A stretch of DNA of 26,771 nucleotides from a virus: positions 1 to 26,771 of the IMG/VR virus record IMGVR_UViG_3300010368_000088. One strand, 5' to 3'. Below are positions 1 to 6,109 of the stretch, in pieces (within the stretch, counting starts at the first letter, position 1; each line of letters starts with the position of its first letter). Below the pieces are notes generated by a model. It was not told the origin of the DNA, did not search any database, and saw nothing but the letters and a program-made list of their open reading frames with translations. Position numbers and translations under genes: made by a program.

Positions 1-13
1 GTCGCGAATCACC
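1..13. repeat. Left copy of 13-bp terminal direct repeat (putative cos end)
   Basis: The first 13 bases, GTCGCGAATCACC, recur exactly at 26758-26770. A 13-base direct repeat at the two ends of a linear phage sequence, next to the small terminase gene, is what a filled-in 12-13 base 5' cohesive end would look like. Lambda, whose terminase is of the same GpA family, has 12-base 5' overhangs. A perfect small inverted repeat, GTAC-AAA-GTAC, sits at 28-38 in the same non-coding end. The repeat itself is seen; the cos assignment is inferred. Confidence 0.55.
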
Positions 14-92
14 CGCAAGGAATTGTCGTACAAAGTACCTTTTGCCGGGGGGTATCTGCCTCGATCTTCGTCGAACGTGCAATTTTTATTTT

Positions 93-743
93 TCATTTCA
101 GGTTCGCCATTTCTGCTTCGAACGCTTTGTCGAACTCGCGTTGAAATTCGCGAGCAAAAACAGCTTGCGCGACTCGGTAATACCCGAACCTGGGTGTATA
201 GGTAGCCCTGGGTTCATAAGCCACTAGCATGGTCAGTTTGCCCCTCTTGGACCTTCGATATATCCCAGGCGCCACCCCGTCCCTGCGTCCCAGTTGAACG
301 TGGTCCTGCTTGGATAGCAAGTTCTGAACATAGCGCCTGCTTAAGTTTCCATATTTATTTTTTCTCGCCTTTAGGGTTGGTACCACGAGCGCTGTTTTTT
401 CTGGCGTCCGCACCCCCCCATCCACCTGGAAAAAAAGTGTTTTGTTAACCCGGCGCCCGCCCTCGTTGAACTTCCCGCGTGGTGCGCCAGGAATAAGTTC
501 GACCTGCAGCGTCGTGTACTTACTGAACACACCCTGAAATCCCAGCTTGGTGTTTGGGTTATATATCGCGTTCAGCAGGTAGGGGGTGGGGGAGTCAAAA
601 ACTTTCCCGGCTTCCGACCGCTGCGCGCTGGCCACTTTTTTCGCGGTCGCGTTTAGTGCTTCCGATTCGGCGAACAATGTTTTCTTGTGCACCTTCTGCA
701 GCCTTTTTTGAACTTCGTCCAGGTTCGATGTTACGTTAATCAT
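93..743 (-). CDS. Minor tail/connector-like protein, gpZ-like
   Basis: This 216-residue basic protein is probably a virion morphogenesis factor. The N-terminal helical part contains FDSPTPYLLNAIY, followed by a glycine-rich basic middle and a C-terminal helix. That pattern resembles phage proteins annotated as minor tail protein Z-like, which act at the head-tail joint; the match is from memory of the family. I prefer the ATG at 743, preceded by GGGTGGGA and overlapping the preceding stop as TAATG. The upstream GTG at 755 adds four residues and has no ribosome site. It lies far from the other tail genes on the linear map, but across the joined ends it sits directly upstream of the small terminase. 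No signal peptide or membrane segment is seen. Confidence 0.55.
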   Translation of the reverse strand: MINVTSNLDEVQKRLQKVHKKTLFAESEALNATAKKVASAQRSEAGKVFDSPTPYLLNAIYNPNTKLGFQGVFSKYTTLQVELIPGAPRGKFNEGGRRVNKTLFFQVDGGVRTPEKTALVVPTLKARKNKYGNLSRRYVQNLLSKQDHVQLGRRDGVAPGIYRRSKRGKLTMLVAYEPRATYTPRFGYYRVAQAVFAREFQREFDKAFEAEMANLK

Positions 744-820
744 TAGAATTCCCACCCATTAATTTTTGAGACGACAGAACCCAGCATAAGACAAAATAAC
801 AAAAACAAAACGCCCGCCAT
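743..820 (-). CDS. Possible 25-residue membrane peptide
   Basis: This tiny ORF begins with ATG and consists almost entirely of one hydrophobic segment (VLFLLFCLMLGSVV) ending KINGWEF. Its TAA overlaps the ATG of the downstream gene (TAATG), as expected of a translationally coupled phage gene. The ribosome site is poor: GGAG lies only four bases before the ATG. It fills most of the otherwise empty gap between the DUF3310 gene and the gpZ-like gene. It could be a membrane peptide or chance; nothing shows a function. Confidence 0.25.
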   Translation of the reverse strand: MAGVLFLLFCLMLGSVVSKINGWEF

Positions 821-873
821 AAACTCCGCAGCTTGAGGGGTGGGGGGGGTATAAATTACCCGGATACCAGGGA

Positions 874-1140
874 CTACCCGTACCCCCCATTTTTTTGATC
901 GCCCCAGGTTCGCAGCCTGAACTGCGTCAGCCGGTGCAAATACCAATTCGCTTTGTCCAGGTCTTGCTGGGCGCCGGCGAAATCGTTTCCGTGTTTCTTG
1001 TCGAACCGCCACAAATACTTGACCACATTCCCGCGCAGATACCCGGCGAATTCCTCGGGTGTCATCTGGGCTTCGATTGCTGCGATACATTCGATTTGCT
1101 CGGTCTTGTAATGCCCTGGGTTGTTGACCAAATCATTCAT
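874..1140 (-). CDS. DUF3310 family protein
   Basis: The 88-residue protein carries the family signature: NPGHYKTEQIECIAAIEAQM near the N terminus, then a YLRGNVVKYLWRF block and a final ANWYLHRL helix. DUF3310 proteins are common in phage early regions and are sometimes labelled nucleotide kinase-like. Their reaction is not established, so I assign none. The ATG at 1140 has AAGGGG at good spacing and overlaps the end of the upstream gene by eight bases, so it is probably co-translated with the other small early genes. Length is normal for the family. Confidence 0.8.
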   Translation of the reverse strand: MNDLVNNPGHYKTEQIECIAAIEAQMTPEEFAGYLRGNVVKYLWRFDKKHGNDFAGAQQDLDKANWYLHRLTQFRLRTWGDQKNGGYG

Positions 1141-1330
1141 AGCGAAACCCCTTCCTGGCCGGCTCCTGGTATCGGATTATTTCCAGGGGTGGTTCGTCGC
1201 AATCGCGCAGCAGGCGAACGGATAGGTCCGCCAGGATAACCACGTCTTGCTGGAACCGGGTGGCCATCGATTGAGCCGCAGCCATTGCCACCGCGCAGTC
1301 GTCGCTGTCGTATTCGTGATAACTAATCAT
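1133..1330 (-). CDS. Small conserved phage protein, unknown function
   Basis: This 65-residue acidic protein has a helical central part (CAVAMAAAQSMATRFQQDVV) and a C-terminal PPLEIIRYQEP block. I do not recognise a domain. The ATG at 1330 overlaps the preceding stop by eight bases and AGGA lies just upstream. The gene's reality rests on this tight chain of overlaps on both sides and on ordinary codon use. It is probably an accessory early protein. Confidence 0.65.
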   Translation of the reverse strand: MISYHEYDSDDCAVAMAAAQSMATRFQQDVVILADLSVRLLRDCDEPPLEIIRYQEPARKGFRYE

Positions 1331-1487
1331 CGCGTCCTAATTCCTCATCGCGCATTCGTTCGTATTCATAGTCTGCCTGGTCGTCGATGTCCAGTTCGCC
1401 CGCCAGGGGCAAATCCTCGCTGGGGCATAGCGGATGGTGGCCATCGGATCGCATACAGTCCGGGCATTGTTTCCAGGTGTGGTTCAT
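1323..1487 (-). CDS. Small zinc-ribbon-like protein (54 aa)
   Basis: Translation from the ATG at 1487 gives a 54-residue protein beginning MNHTWKQCPDC. Cysteines 8, 11 and 21 and histidines 17-18 form a CxxC...HHxxC pattern that could bind one zinc ion. The remainder is strongly acidic. A strong GGAGG lies eight bases before the ATG, and the start overlaps the previous stop as ATGA. Its own TAG lies inside the start of the next gene. The function is unknown; small zinc-knuckle proteins are common in phage early operons. Confidence 0.65.
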   Translation of the reverse strand: MNHTWKQCPDCMRSDGHHPLCPSEDLPLAGELDIDDQADYEYERMRDEELGRDD

Positions 1488-1612
1488 TCGCAAACCTCCG
1501 CCGCTGATTTGTCATCTTCGGAATTGGTAAACTGTTGGTTTACATTTTCGCCGACTGTTAAATCGTCAGCCATCGCCAAATAGTGATCAATGTCAATTTT
1601 GACCTTTTTCAT
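1484..1612 (-). CDS. Small early protein (42 aa), unknown function
   Basis: The gene starts at the ATG at 1612, where GGAGG sits at ideal spacing, rather than at the upstream in-frame start at 1696, which lies inside the previous gene. The 42-residue product begins MKKVKIDIDHYLAMADDL and ends AAEVCE. Start and stop overlap the neighbours as ATGA on both sides. No domain is recognised. Its last codons are nearly identical to those of the previous gene (AAEVCK), and in both cases they form the ribosome site of the next gene. Confidence 0.6.
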   Translation of the reverse strand: MKKVKIDIDHYLAMADDLTVGENVNQQFTNSEDDKSAAEVCE

Positions 1613-1803
1613 TTGCAAACCTCCGCCGCGTTCCCGCGATAATCCGGCCAGCCATTCTCGCCATCGGTGCGCTGATACAGCGCCACCATTTCGCAATAGT
1701 TCTTCGCCTGTTCCTCGTATGCCTCCTGGTCGCCCTCACCGGCGATTCCCAGGGCGATAAGCAAAAACCCGAGTCCAAGTATTGCCACTTTGCGTTCGTC
1801 CAT
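1609..1803 (-). CDS. Small phage membrane protein with WPDYRG motif
   Basis: This 64-residue protein has one N-terminal hydrophobic segment (VAILGLGFLLIALGIA, about residues 6-21). A soluble tail carries YCEMVALYQ and GWPDYRG. This layout matches a widespread family of small phage early proteins of unknown function; the resemblance is from memory. The hydrophobic segment may be a membrane anchor or signal sequence. The ATG at 1803 has GGGAGG seven bases upstream, and the TGA overlaps the next ATG. A longer ORF in another frame over the same bases is a shadow. Confidence 0.7.
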   Translation of the reverse strand: MDERKVAILGLGFLLIALGIAGEGDQEAYEEQAKNYCEMVALYQRTDGENGWPDYRGNAAEVCK

Positions 1804-1824
1804 TGCAGAGCCTCCCAGGGCCGC

Positions 1825-2019
1825 TTACGCGGCATCCTCGTTTGCATATCGGATTCTTTGGGCATCGCGACACGCTGCGTTCATATTGTTTTCGCTTGCT
1901 AAAAAACAAACGCCAGCCTGGTCAGTAACGACCCACTGGTTTCGCTGGCCGTCTTGTTGGATGTAGCCAAACTGGATTCCACCGACCGCGCCTTTTTTTA
2001 CGAACTTTTGATTTTCCAT
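1825..2019 (-). CDS. Small early protein (64 aa), unknown function
   Basis: This is the first gene of the small-gene cluster after a good candidate promoter (2067-2096). The 64-residue product begins MENQKFVKKG and contains an aromatic, beta-rich middle (FGYIQQDGQRNQWVV). I recognise no domain. GGAG lies upstream of the ATG at 2019. Promoter-proximal position suggests early, repressor-controlled expression. Confidence 0.6.
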   Translation of the reverse strand: MENQKFVKKGAVGGIQFGYIQQDGQRNQWVVTDQAGVCFLASENNMNAACRDAQRIRYANEDAA

Positions 2020-2066
2020 TTTGATTCACTCCGTTGTCTGTAGTTGTGTCCCCAGCCGATGAAGTA

Positions 2067-2096
2067 ATACTATCAAACAATTATTCAGGGTGTAAA
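2067..2096 (-). promoter_or_regulatory. Candidate sigma70-like promoter for small early genes
   Basis: On the minus strand, TTTACA (2096-2091, five of six consensus bases) is followed after 18 bases by TAGTAT (2072-2067, four of six). This would start transcription about 40 bases before the gene at 2019. The -35 box lies inside the 19-bp inverted repeat at 2090-2108, so a protein bound there would block the promoter. Confidence 0.5.
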
Positions 2097-2108
2097 GTTT
2101 TTTTACAC
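2090..2108. promoter_or_regulatory. Candidate operator 2 (19-bp inverted sequence)
   Basis: The sequence GTGTAAAGTTTTTTTACAC has perfect 7-base arms (GTGTAAA/TTTACAC). It shares length and the GTGT...ACAC ends with the sites at 6102-6120 and 2551-2569, and matches the first at 15 of 19 positions by my count. It covers the -35 box of the adjacent minus-strand promoter. The phage's own Cro-like protein (5881-6051) is the likely ligand, by inference. Confidence 0.5.
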
Positions 2109-2351
2109 ATTTATTTTGATTTTTTTTTCGATGCGAACCCACGACTGTATCCGCCGGCGTTCGCCCAGGCGGTTTTCGTGTTCGACGCAATCCGGGAACT
2201 GCCGCAGAACTTGAGCCAGGGTGTTCCCGAGTTCCCGCCGGTCGCCACCCCGCCAGATATATTCGTCCCGCAAAAACGGGTAGCTGATCGACTGCCCCAC
2301 GTATTCATTCAGCGTTCGAATAACCGCCAGGGTGTTTGTGTCCAGTGCCAT
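2103..2351 (-). CDS. Small early protein (82 aa), unknown function
   Basis: The 82-residue product begins MALDTNTLAVIRTLNEY and ends in a basic tail (RIEKKIKINV). Nothing in it matches a domain I know. The ATG at 2351 has GGAGG nine bases upstream. A TTAGACAC half-site (2370-2377), like those near the repressor gene, lies just ahead of the ribosome site. It is the first gene after the structured non-coding region, so a role at the origin is possible but unproven. Confidence 0.65.
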   Translation of the reverse strand: MALDTNTLAVIRTLNEYVGQSISYPFLRDEYIWRGGDRRELGNTLAQVLRQFPDCVEHENRLGERRRIQSWVRIEKKIKINV

Positions 2352-2586
2352 GTCGCGTTCCTCCGGTCCTTAGACACTCCAGCGCGGTTAGGGAACCTAC
2401 CCACCCCGCAGCCCACCAGGGCGGAGCGGGTGGGTGGGTTAAAACCCCCCAGTTCTTACTGGGGGTTTATCCCTACCCGCTAGGGTGTCTTAGGGTTTTT
2501 TTAACTACTACACCACCACCCCCTATATATAGGGGTGGGGGGGTGGGTGGGTGTGTGGTTTTTTTACACTTTTTCGTCAATTTTCT
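2352..2586. other. Structured G-rich non-coding region; candidate origin or RNA control region
   Basis: These 235 bases hold no credible gene but much structure. Hairpin 1 (2394-2409 with 2426-2440) has a stem of about 15 pairs with one wobble and one bulge. Hairpin 2 (2446-2453 with 2458-2465) has an 8-bp stem, CCCCCAGT/ACTGGGGG. Hairpin 3 centres on CTATATATAG (2523-2532) with G/C arms. A textbook G-quadruplex motif lies at 2532-2551: runs of 4, 7, 3 and 3 G separated by single T. A 19-bp operator-like site lies at 2551-2569. It follows the helicase gene, a common place for a phage origin. Confidence 0.5.
2551..2569. promoter_or_regulatory. Candidate operator 3 (19-bp inverted sequence)
   Basis: GTGTGTGGTTTTTTTACAC matches the site at 2090-2108 at 16 of 19 positions, including the identical 12-base right half GTTTTTTTACAC. 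The left half has decayed, so it may be a weaker site. It lies between the helicase stop and the G-quadruplex motif. No clear promoter overlaps it, although TTGACG is present on the minus strand at 2580-2575. Confidence 0.4.
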
Positions 2587-3681
2587 TTACGCTTTTGAGT
2601 TCAAAACCACGAACCCGGTCACGATTCCGTTTTTGTTGTGAACTTCTTCTATCTCCCGCGAACTTCGCAGATATTCGCGAATCTCCGCCCTTCTGCCGTC
2701 CAGGTGTTTTGGGAAGTGAATCGGCACCCGACCCGCCGGCGGACCCGGTCTTTTTCCGGTTTCGTGGACGTATTTTTCGCCCTGCCACCCGTCGACGATG
2801 GCGTCGACCTCCTGGCGAATCAGTTCGTTTTGCATTTCGTCCGCCAGCTTCGTGGCCATTTCCTGCGCGTCGTGGTTGAACGGCGCCCAGTCCAAAATCG
2901 ACATTTCGGCGGAGCCGTTTTCGAACTCCACCGGAACCCGGCGCATCGTTCCGGCCCAGGCCGGCGGTTGTTCGACCAGGCGCCAGCGATCCTTTTCCCA
3001 GGTGGCGATCGTCAACCCCAGCTTTTTGTCGTATTCCACCCGGATCGAATAATCGATGTTCCCCACCAGCGCAGACGCTCCCCTGGCGGATTTCCCCTCG
3101 GAAACCTTGCTAGTGTGGTGAACGATAATGATCGTCCCATATTCGCCCAGCAGGGGCAGTATGCGTTCCTCCAGGGCCGCGATTAGCTTTGACGCTTCCC
3201 GGTTGTCGTTTTCATCGAACGAAAACGCCGTCGCCAGGGTGTCGAATATCAAATACCTGGGCGGGTGTTCCATCGTGCCGATCCAGGCTTCGATCAAATC
3301 CAGGTCGCGAATGTCCAGGGATAGGTTTGGCAGAGAATAAAAACCGAACTTAAGTTCGGTGGGTATGCTTGTAACGTAGGCTTTAATGCGCGCCTGGATA
3401 TGCCCCAGGGATTCGCTGAACATCAAAACGTCGCCGGGAATAACCTTGATCCCCTGCCATTCCGTGTGGCCGTGTATAAGGTTTGCGATCAAATCGCAGA
3501 TAATATGAGACTTTCCGCTGTTGCTCGGTCCGTACACCATCCCGATGGATCGCGCCGGGATTAGCTTGTCCAGCATCCATTCCGGCTGTCGGATTTTGAA
3601 ATCCCAGGGTTTGTTCGGGTCGTACTTGGCGATTTTTGAGTTCTGAAACCGCCGCCAGAAAAATTCTTCGTCGTCATTCAT
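2587..3681 (-). CDS. RepA-like hexameric replicative helicase (AAA_25 type)
   Basis: This 364-residue protein is a RecA-fold ATPase of the plasmid/phage RepA helicase type, expected to form a ring and unwind DNA at the phage fork. Walker A is GPSNSGKS at residues 51-58. Walker B is YLIFD ending at Asp147. HHTSK (188-192) and a GASALVGNIDYSIRV segment are typical of the family. The C-terminal third is less conserved and contains a basic stretch. The ATG at 3681 overlaps the zinc-protein stop by eight bases, so the two are probably translated together. The structured region downstream may be its origin. Confidence 0.85.
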   Translation of the reverse strand: MNDDEEFFWRRFQNSKIAKYDPNKPWDFKIRQPEWMLDKLIPARSIGMVYGPSNSGKSHIICDLIANLIHGHTEWQGIKVIPGDVLMFSESLGHIQARIKAYVTSIPTELKFGFYSLPNLSLDIRDLDLIEAWIGTMEHPPRYLIFDTLATAFSFDENDNREASKLIAALEERILPLLGEYGTIIIVHHTSKVSEGKSARGASALVGNIDYSIRVEYDKKLGLTIATWEKDRWRLVEQPPAWAGTMRRVPVEFENGSAEMSILDWAPFNHDAQEMATKLADEMQNELIRQEVDAIVDGWQGEKYVHETGKRPGPPAGRVPIHFPKHLDGRRAEIREYLRSSREIEEVHNKNGIVTGFVVLNSKA

Positions 3682-4093
3682 GGTTTTTGTTACTCCGTAG
3701 CCTATCGCGTTTTTTTCTTAGTTGTTCCGCCCTTTGCGGGTCGACTTTTGTCATTAGCCTGGCGATTGCTTCGAAATCGCCCTGGCTTATTCCTTCCCCC
3801 CGTTTTATGGCGCCTTCCATAACCAGAAGGAAATAGTCGCAGTATTCCAGATCGGTGGTCCGATACCTGGGCGCCTGGTAATCGTCGCGGTCGACAAGTC
3901 CGCGCGACTCAAGTTCGCGGGCGATGTCTGGATAGGTGCATCCGTAGCGACAATGAACCAGGAAATTGGCGGATCGACCCGGTTTAACGTGGAATCGGTC
4001 CGTTCCGCCGCATATCGGGCATGGTCCCTTCCATTCGGAACCAGCCCGTCGTAACCCCAGAGAATCGGCGACCGCTTGCGGGTCGCCCCGCAT
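3674..4093 (-). CDS. Primase-type zinc-finger protein, no polymerase domain
   Basis: The 139-residue protein has an N-terminal zinc module like the DNA-binding end of P4/DnaG-type primases: GPCPICGGTDRF with Cys25 and Cys28, then HCRYGC with Cys48 and Cys52. The rest is helical and charged. No TOPRIM or archaeo-eukaryotic primase core follows. It may recognise initiation sites or load the helicase while host primase makes the primers; this is inference. The start overlaps the SSB-like gene's stop as TGATG, and the stop overlaps the helicase start, so all three appear to be one translational unit. Confidence 0.75.
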   Translation of the reverse strand: MRGDPQAVADSLGLRRAGSEWKGPCPICGGTDRFHVKPGRSANFLVHCRYGCTYPDIARELESRGLVDRDDYQAPRYRTTDLEYCDYFLLVMEGAIKRGEGISQGDFEAIARLMTKVDPQRAEQLRKKRDRLRSNKNHE

Positions 4094-4524
4094 CAGAACG
4101 GAATATCTTCGTCGTGGAACGCCGCCGGCTCCGGTGCCGGGGCCGGTGCTGGCGCAGCCTGGGCTTTTTCATAAACCCGGAATGTTTTCGGTCGCAGGAA
4201 CGAACCGTCATATTCCAGCAGGGCTTCGCAGTATTTGCCGACCAGTTCGACCGGGTTCATCGGATCGCGGACCGAATTACAGCCGCAGGCGATCATCATG
4301 GTGGCCAGTTCCCGGCGCGCGATTTCGTCCGCCTTTGGGTTCGGGTGGCCGATGTTCAGGTTCGACCAGCATTTCCCACCCTTCGCCGCCAGGGTAACCG
4401 AAACGTACTGGTTCCCCTTCGCGCTGGTTTTGGTGATGATTTCGTCTATTCGAACCGGGTTCCAGCCTTCTTTCAGTTCTGCTCCGCCGGTCTGTTCTAG
4501 GTATTCTGTCGCGTTAAACGTCAT
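4093..4524 (-). CDS. DUF669 phage single-strand DNA-binding protein with SSB-like tail
   Basis: The 143-residue protein begins MTFNATEYLEQ and has a beta-rich core typical of DUF669 proteins, which sit in phage recombination operons and are thought to bind single-stranded DNA. A proline-alanine linker (about 123-134) leads to the final residues DEDIPF. This closely copies the acidic DDDIPF tip of bacterial SSB, the dock for host replication and repair proteins. AAGGA lies nine bases before the ATG. Neighbours are the Sak4-like ATPase upstream and the primase-like protein downstream, which fits a replication role. Confidence 0.8.
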   Translation of the reverse strand: MTFNATEYLEQTGGAELKEGWNPVRIDEIITKTSAKGNQYVSVTLAAKGGKCWSNLNIGHPNPKADEIARRELATMMIACGCNSVRDPMNPVELVGKYCEALLEYDGSFLRPKTFRVYEKAQAAPAPAPAPEPAAFHDEDIPF

Positions 4525-4558
4525 TTTTTAGTTTCCTTTTGTGGTTGAAATGGCGCGG

Positions 4559-5290
4559 TTACCCGCGCAGTGCTGCCATAAATGCCGCCCAATCCAGGGG
4601 CATTTCGGGCGGTAGCCCGAATCGGTTTTTGGCGATCCATGCCGGGCGTTCCTCGGTATACATGACCCGTTCGCCCGACCCGGTGCCGCGAGTTCTGATT
4701 CGTCCGCGATCCTCGGTTTTGATTGTCTGGTAAACCTGGTTCGCGAAAAATATCGCGTCGGAATGCTCCGATACCAGGTCCGCCGCTTTGTTCTGCAGCT
4801 TTATCACGTAGCGGTCGAACGCTTCGGCGTCCGGTGCTTCGAATCGCTTGACGGCGGAATGCCCAATCAAAACGGTGGCCATTCGCTTTTCCGATCGCAG
4901 ATAATTAATCCGGTCCAGGAATTCGCGCCAATACTTCAGCGCCTCGACATAACCGCGCCCGTATCCCGGCTGCTCGATCGACGTCCACTTGTTCGCCTCG
5001 CAGGTGTGCGCCCAGATCAACGGTTCCAGCCAGTCCAGGGAATCGACCACCAGGGTTCGGTAGTCGTGTTCGCCAGAAATCAGCGAATCCAGGGCCGCGC
5101 GTACTTCCTGGTACGTTTTCGGCGTCGGAAACGCGTCCGCCTCAATAGTTCCCAGGCCGTCTTCAATCGGCAAAAAAATCGGTTTCGGTGCCGCAGCGCC
5201 GAACGTCGTTTTCCCAACCCCGGCGGGTCCGTAGATCAACACCCTGGGCGGTTGCTTTGTGCCGCCTTTGGTTATCGCTTTTAGGTCCAT
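4559..5290 (-). CDS. RecA-like phage ATPase, AAA_24/Sak4 type
   Basis: This 243-residue ATPase has Walker A GPAGVGKTT at residues 21-29 and Walker B TLVVDSLDWLE with Asp at about 83. The family (AAA_24; Sak4 in some phages) acts as a single-strand annealing or strand-exchange protein in phage recombination, usually beside an SSB-like partner, as here. The family role is established; activity here is inferred. The ATG at 5290 directly follows the upstream TAA, with GGGAG ten bases before it. Length is typical. The plus-strand exonuclease (6139-7071) could supply its single-stranded substrate. Confidence 0.85.
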   Translation of the reverse strand: MDLKAITKGGTKQPPRVLIYGPAGVGKTTFGAAAPKPIFLPIEDGLGTIEADAFPTPKTYQEVRAALDSLISGEHDYRTLVVDSLDWLEPLIWAHTCEANKWTSIEQPGYGRGYVEALKYWREFLDRINYLRSEKRMATVLIGHSAVKRFEAPDAEAFDRYVIKLQNKAADLVSEHSDAIFFANQVYQTIKTEDRGRIRTRGTGSGERVMYTEERPAWIAKNRFGLPPEMPLDWAAFMAALRG

Positions 5291-5674
5291 TTATAGGTTC
5301 TCCCTTATCAGTCCACAAAATAGCTCCAACGAAATTTCGCCGGTGCATCTAAAATCTTCTAGTTCGAACAAGTCGCCTGGGTATGCCACCAGAACCCGCC
5401 AGGGCGCCCTATCAGCGCGGAAACAAACCGCTGGCATCTTGTCCACCCTGCGCGCCTGTTTCACCGCTTGCGCCCAAAACGTGGCTTTGTCGGCGTTCGT
5501 GATCGTGGCGTAACGCTTGCATTCGATCGCCCAGTAATCCAGGCCGATCAAGTCGTGACCACCGCCGAACGATTGCGCCAGGTTGCGTTCCAGGCGAATC
5601 CCGGTCTCCGCTTCGATTTCCCGAATCAGTTCGCGTTCGCCGCCGGCGCCTTTATTTCTGCTACTCGCTCCCAT
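5291..5674 (-). CDS. PDDEXK nuclease, Holliday-junction resolvase-like
   Basis: From the ATG at 5674 the product is 127 residues. It has the PDDEXK core: Glu13 in GGERELI, Asp41 in GGGHDLIG, and Glu51-x-Lys53 in AIECKRY, a typical metal-dependent nuclease centre. Small phage proteins with this core include junction resolvases and VRR-NUC-type nucleases; I cannot tell which this is. A start at 5776 would add 34 very basic residues that run inside the previous gene, so I reject it. AAGG lies about ten bases before the chosen ATG. It probably resolves or trims recombination intermediates. Confidence 0.75.
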   Translation of the reverse strand: MGASSRNKGAGGERELIREIEAETGIRLERNLAQSFGGGHDLIGLDYWAIECKRYATITNADKATFWAQAVKQARRVDKMPAVCFRADRAPWRVLVAYPGDLFELEDFRCTGEISLELFCGLIRENL

Positions 5675-5906
5675 TGCGCGCCGCCTTCGCCGCTTTAAGC
5701 CGCCGCCATTCCTTCTGTTGCTGCGCCTTGCGATAGGCTTCGGGAATGTTCGCAGCCACTCCCAGCAAAAACGCACCCCACAACGGCGCCATGACCCACC
5801 ACCAGGACCATTCTATAAATCCCGCCAGCTTTAGGCCGACAAACATCAGCAAAAAGTTATCGATCAATCGCCCCATGCGTTCACTCGCCTGCTTGCTTTC
5901 GCTCAC
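5661..5906 (-). CDS. Small integral membrane protein, unknown function
   Basis: The 81-residue protein has two neighbouring hydrophobic segments (about residues 17-31 and 33-51; LIDNFLLMFVGLKLAGF and WVMAPLWGAFLLGVAA) and a basic C-terminal tail. The start is a GTG at 5906, supported by GGAGG nine bases upstream; an internal ATG at 5876 has only a weak site. It overlaps the repressor gene by 26 bases and the nuclease gene by 14. An early phage membrane protein could serve in superinfection exclusion or lysis timing, but nothing in the sequence proves either. Confidence 0.6.
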   Translation of the reverse strand: MSESKQASERMGRLIDNFLLMFVGLKLAGFIEWSWWWVMAPLWGAFLLGVAANIPEAYRKAQQQKEWRRLKAAKAARNGSE

Positions 5907-6051
5907 GAATTAAAACCTCCGACTGCATGATTCTAAGCGCGGGCATTTCGCCCTTTCGCCGCCAGTAGTAGATCGTCTGCCTGGTAACCCCCAGCGCGCG
6001 CGCAGTGTGTGCGACGCCGCCGAATTCCCGGATGATTTCCTCAAGTGTCAT
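5881..6051 (-). CDS. Cro-like helix-turn-helix repressor
   Basis: The 56-residue protein is nearly all helix-turn-helix: ARALGVTRQTIYYWRRKG (about residues 15-32) is a clear recognition unit of the Cro/YdaS kind. It begins MTLEEIIREFGG at 6051 with GGGAA upstream. A GTG at 6075 in the same frame falls inside the inverted repeat TTTGACAC and is less likely. It is transcribed away from the only plus-strand gene, and the shared intergenic region holds inverted repeats. I infer it binds these and controls both directions. No larger CI-type repressor with a peptidase domain is present. Confidence 0.75.
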   Translation of the reverse strand: MTLEEIIREFGGVAHTARALGVTRQTIYYWRRKGEMPALRIMQSEVLIRERKQAGE

Positions 6052-6067
6052 TTTCTGTTCCCGTTGA

Positions 6068-6109
6068 TTTGACACCCGAACCGTAAACGCTTATTTTGCC
6101 AGTGTCAAA
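6068..6109. promoter_or_regulatory. Overlapping face-to-face promoters between repressor and exonuclease
   Basis: TTTGACAC (6068-6075) and its exact reverse complement GTGTCAAA (6102-6109) each contain a perfect -35 box. Plus strand: TTGACA 6069-6074, 17 bases, TATTTT 6092-6097, starting the exonuclease transcript near 6104. Minus strand: TTGACA 6108-6103, 17 bases, TACGGT 6085-6080 (weak), leading to the repressor at 6051. The two promoters occupy the same 40 bases and should exclude each other. Confidence 0.6.

Noticed and set aside
743-1090. 115-residue minus-strand ORF
   Set aside because: Most of it overlaps the DUF3310 gene in another frame and is Arg-rich shadow sequence; only its last 25 codons are kept as a weak candidate.
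1593-1865. 90-residue minus-strand ORF
   Set aside because: Trp/Arg-rich shadow of the well-supported small membrane protein gene at 1609-1803, with no suitable ribosome site.
2442-2468. Hairpin CCCCCAGT/ACTGGGGG as a terminator
   Set aside because: Neither strand has a convincing U-tract after the stem (at most four T), so I treat it as part of the structured region.
2034-2641. Plus-strand ORFs across the structured region
   Set aside because: They are low-complexity translations of C- and G-runs, run antisense to good genes, and have no ribosome sites.
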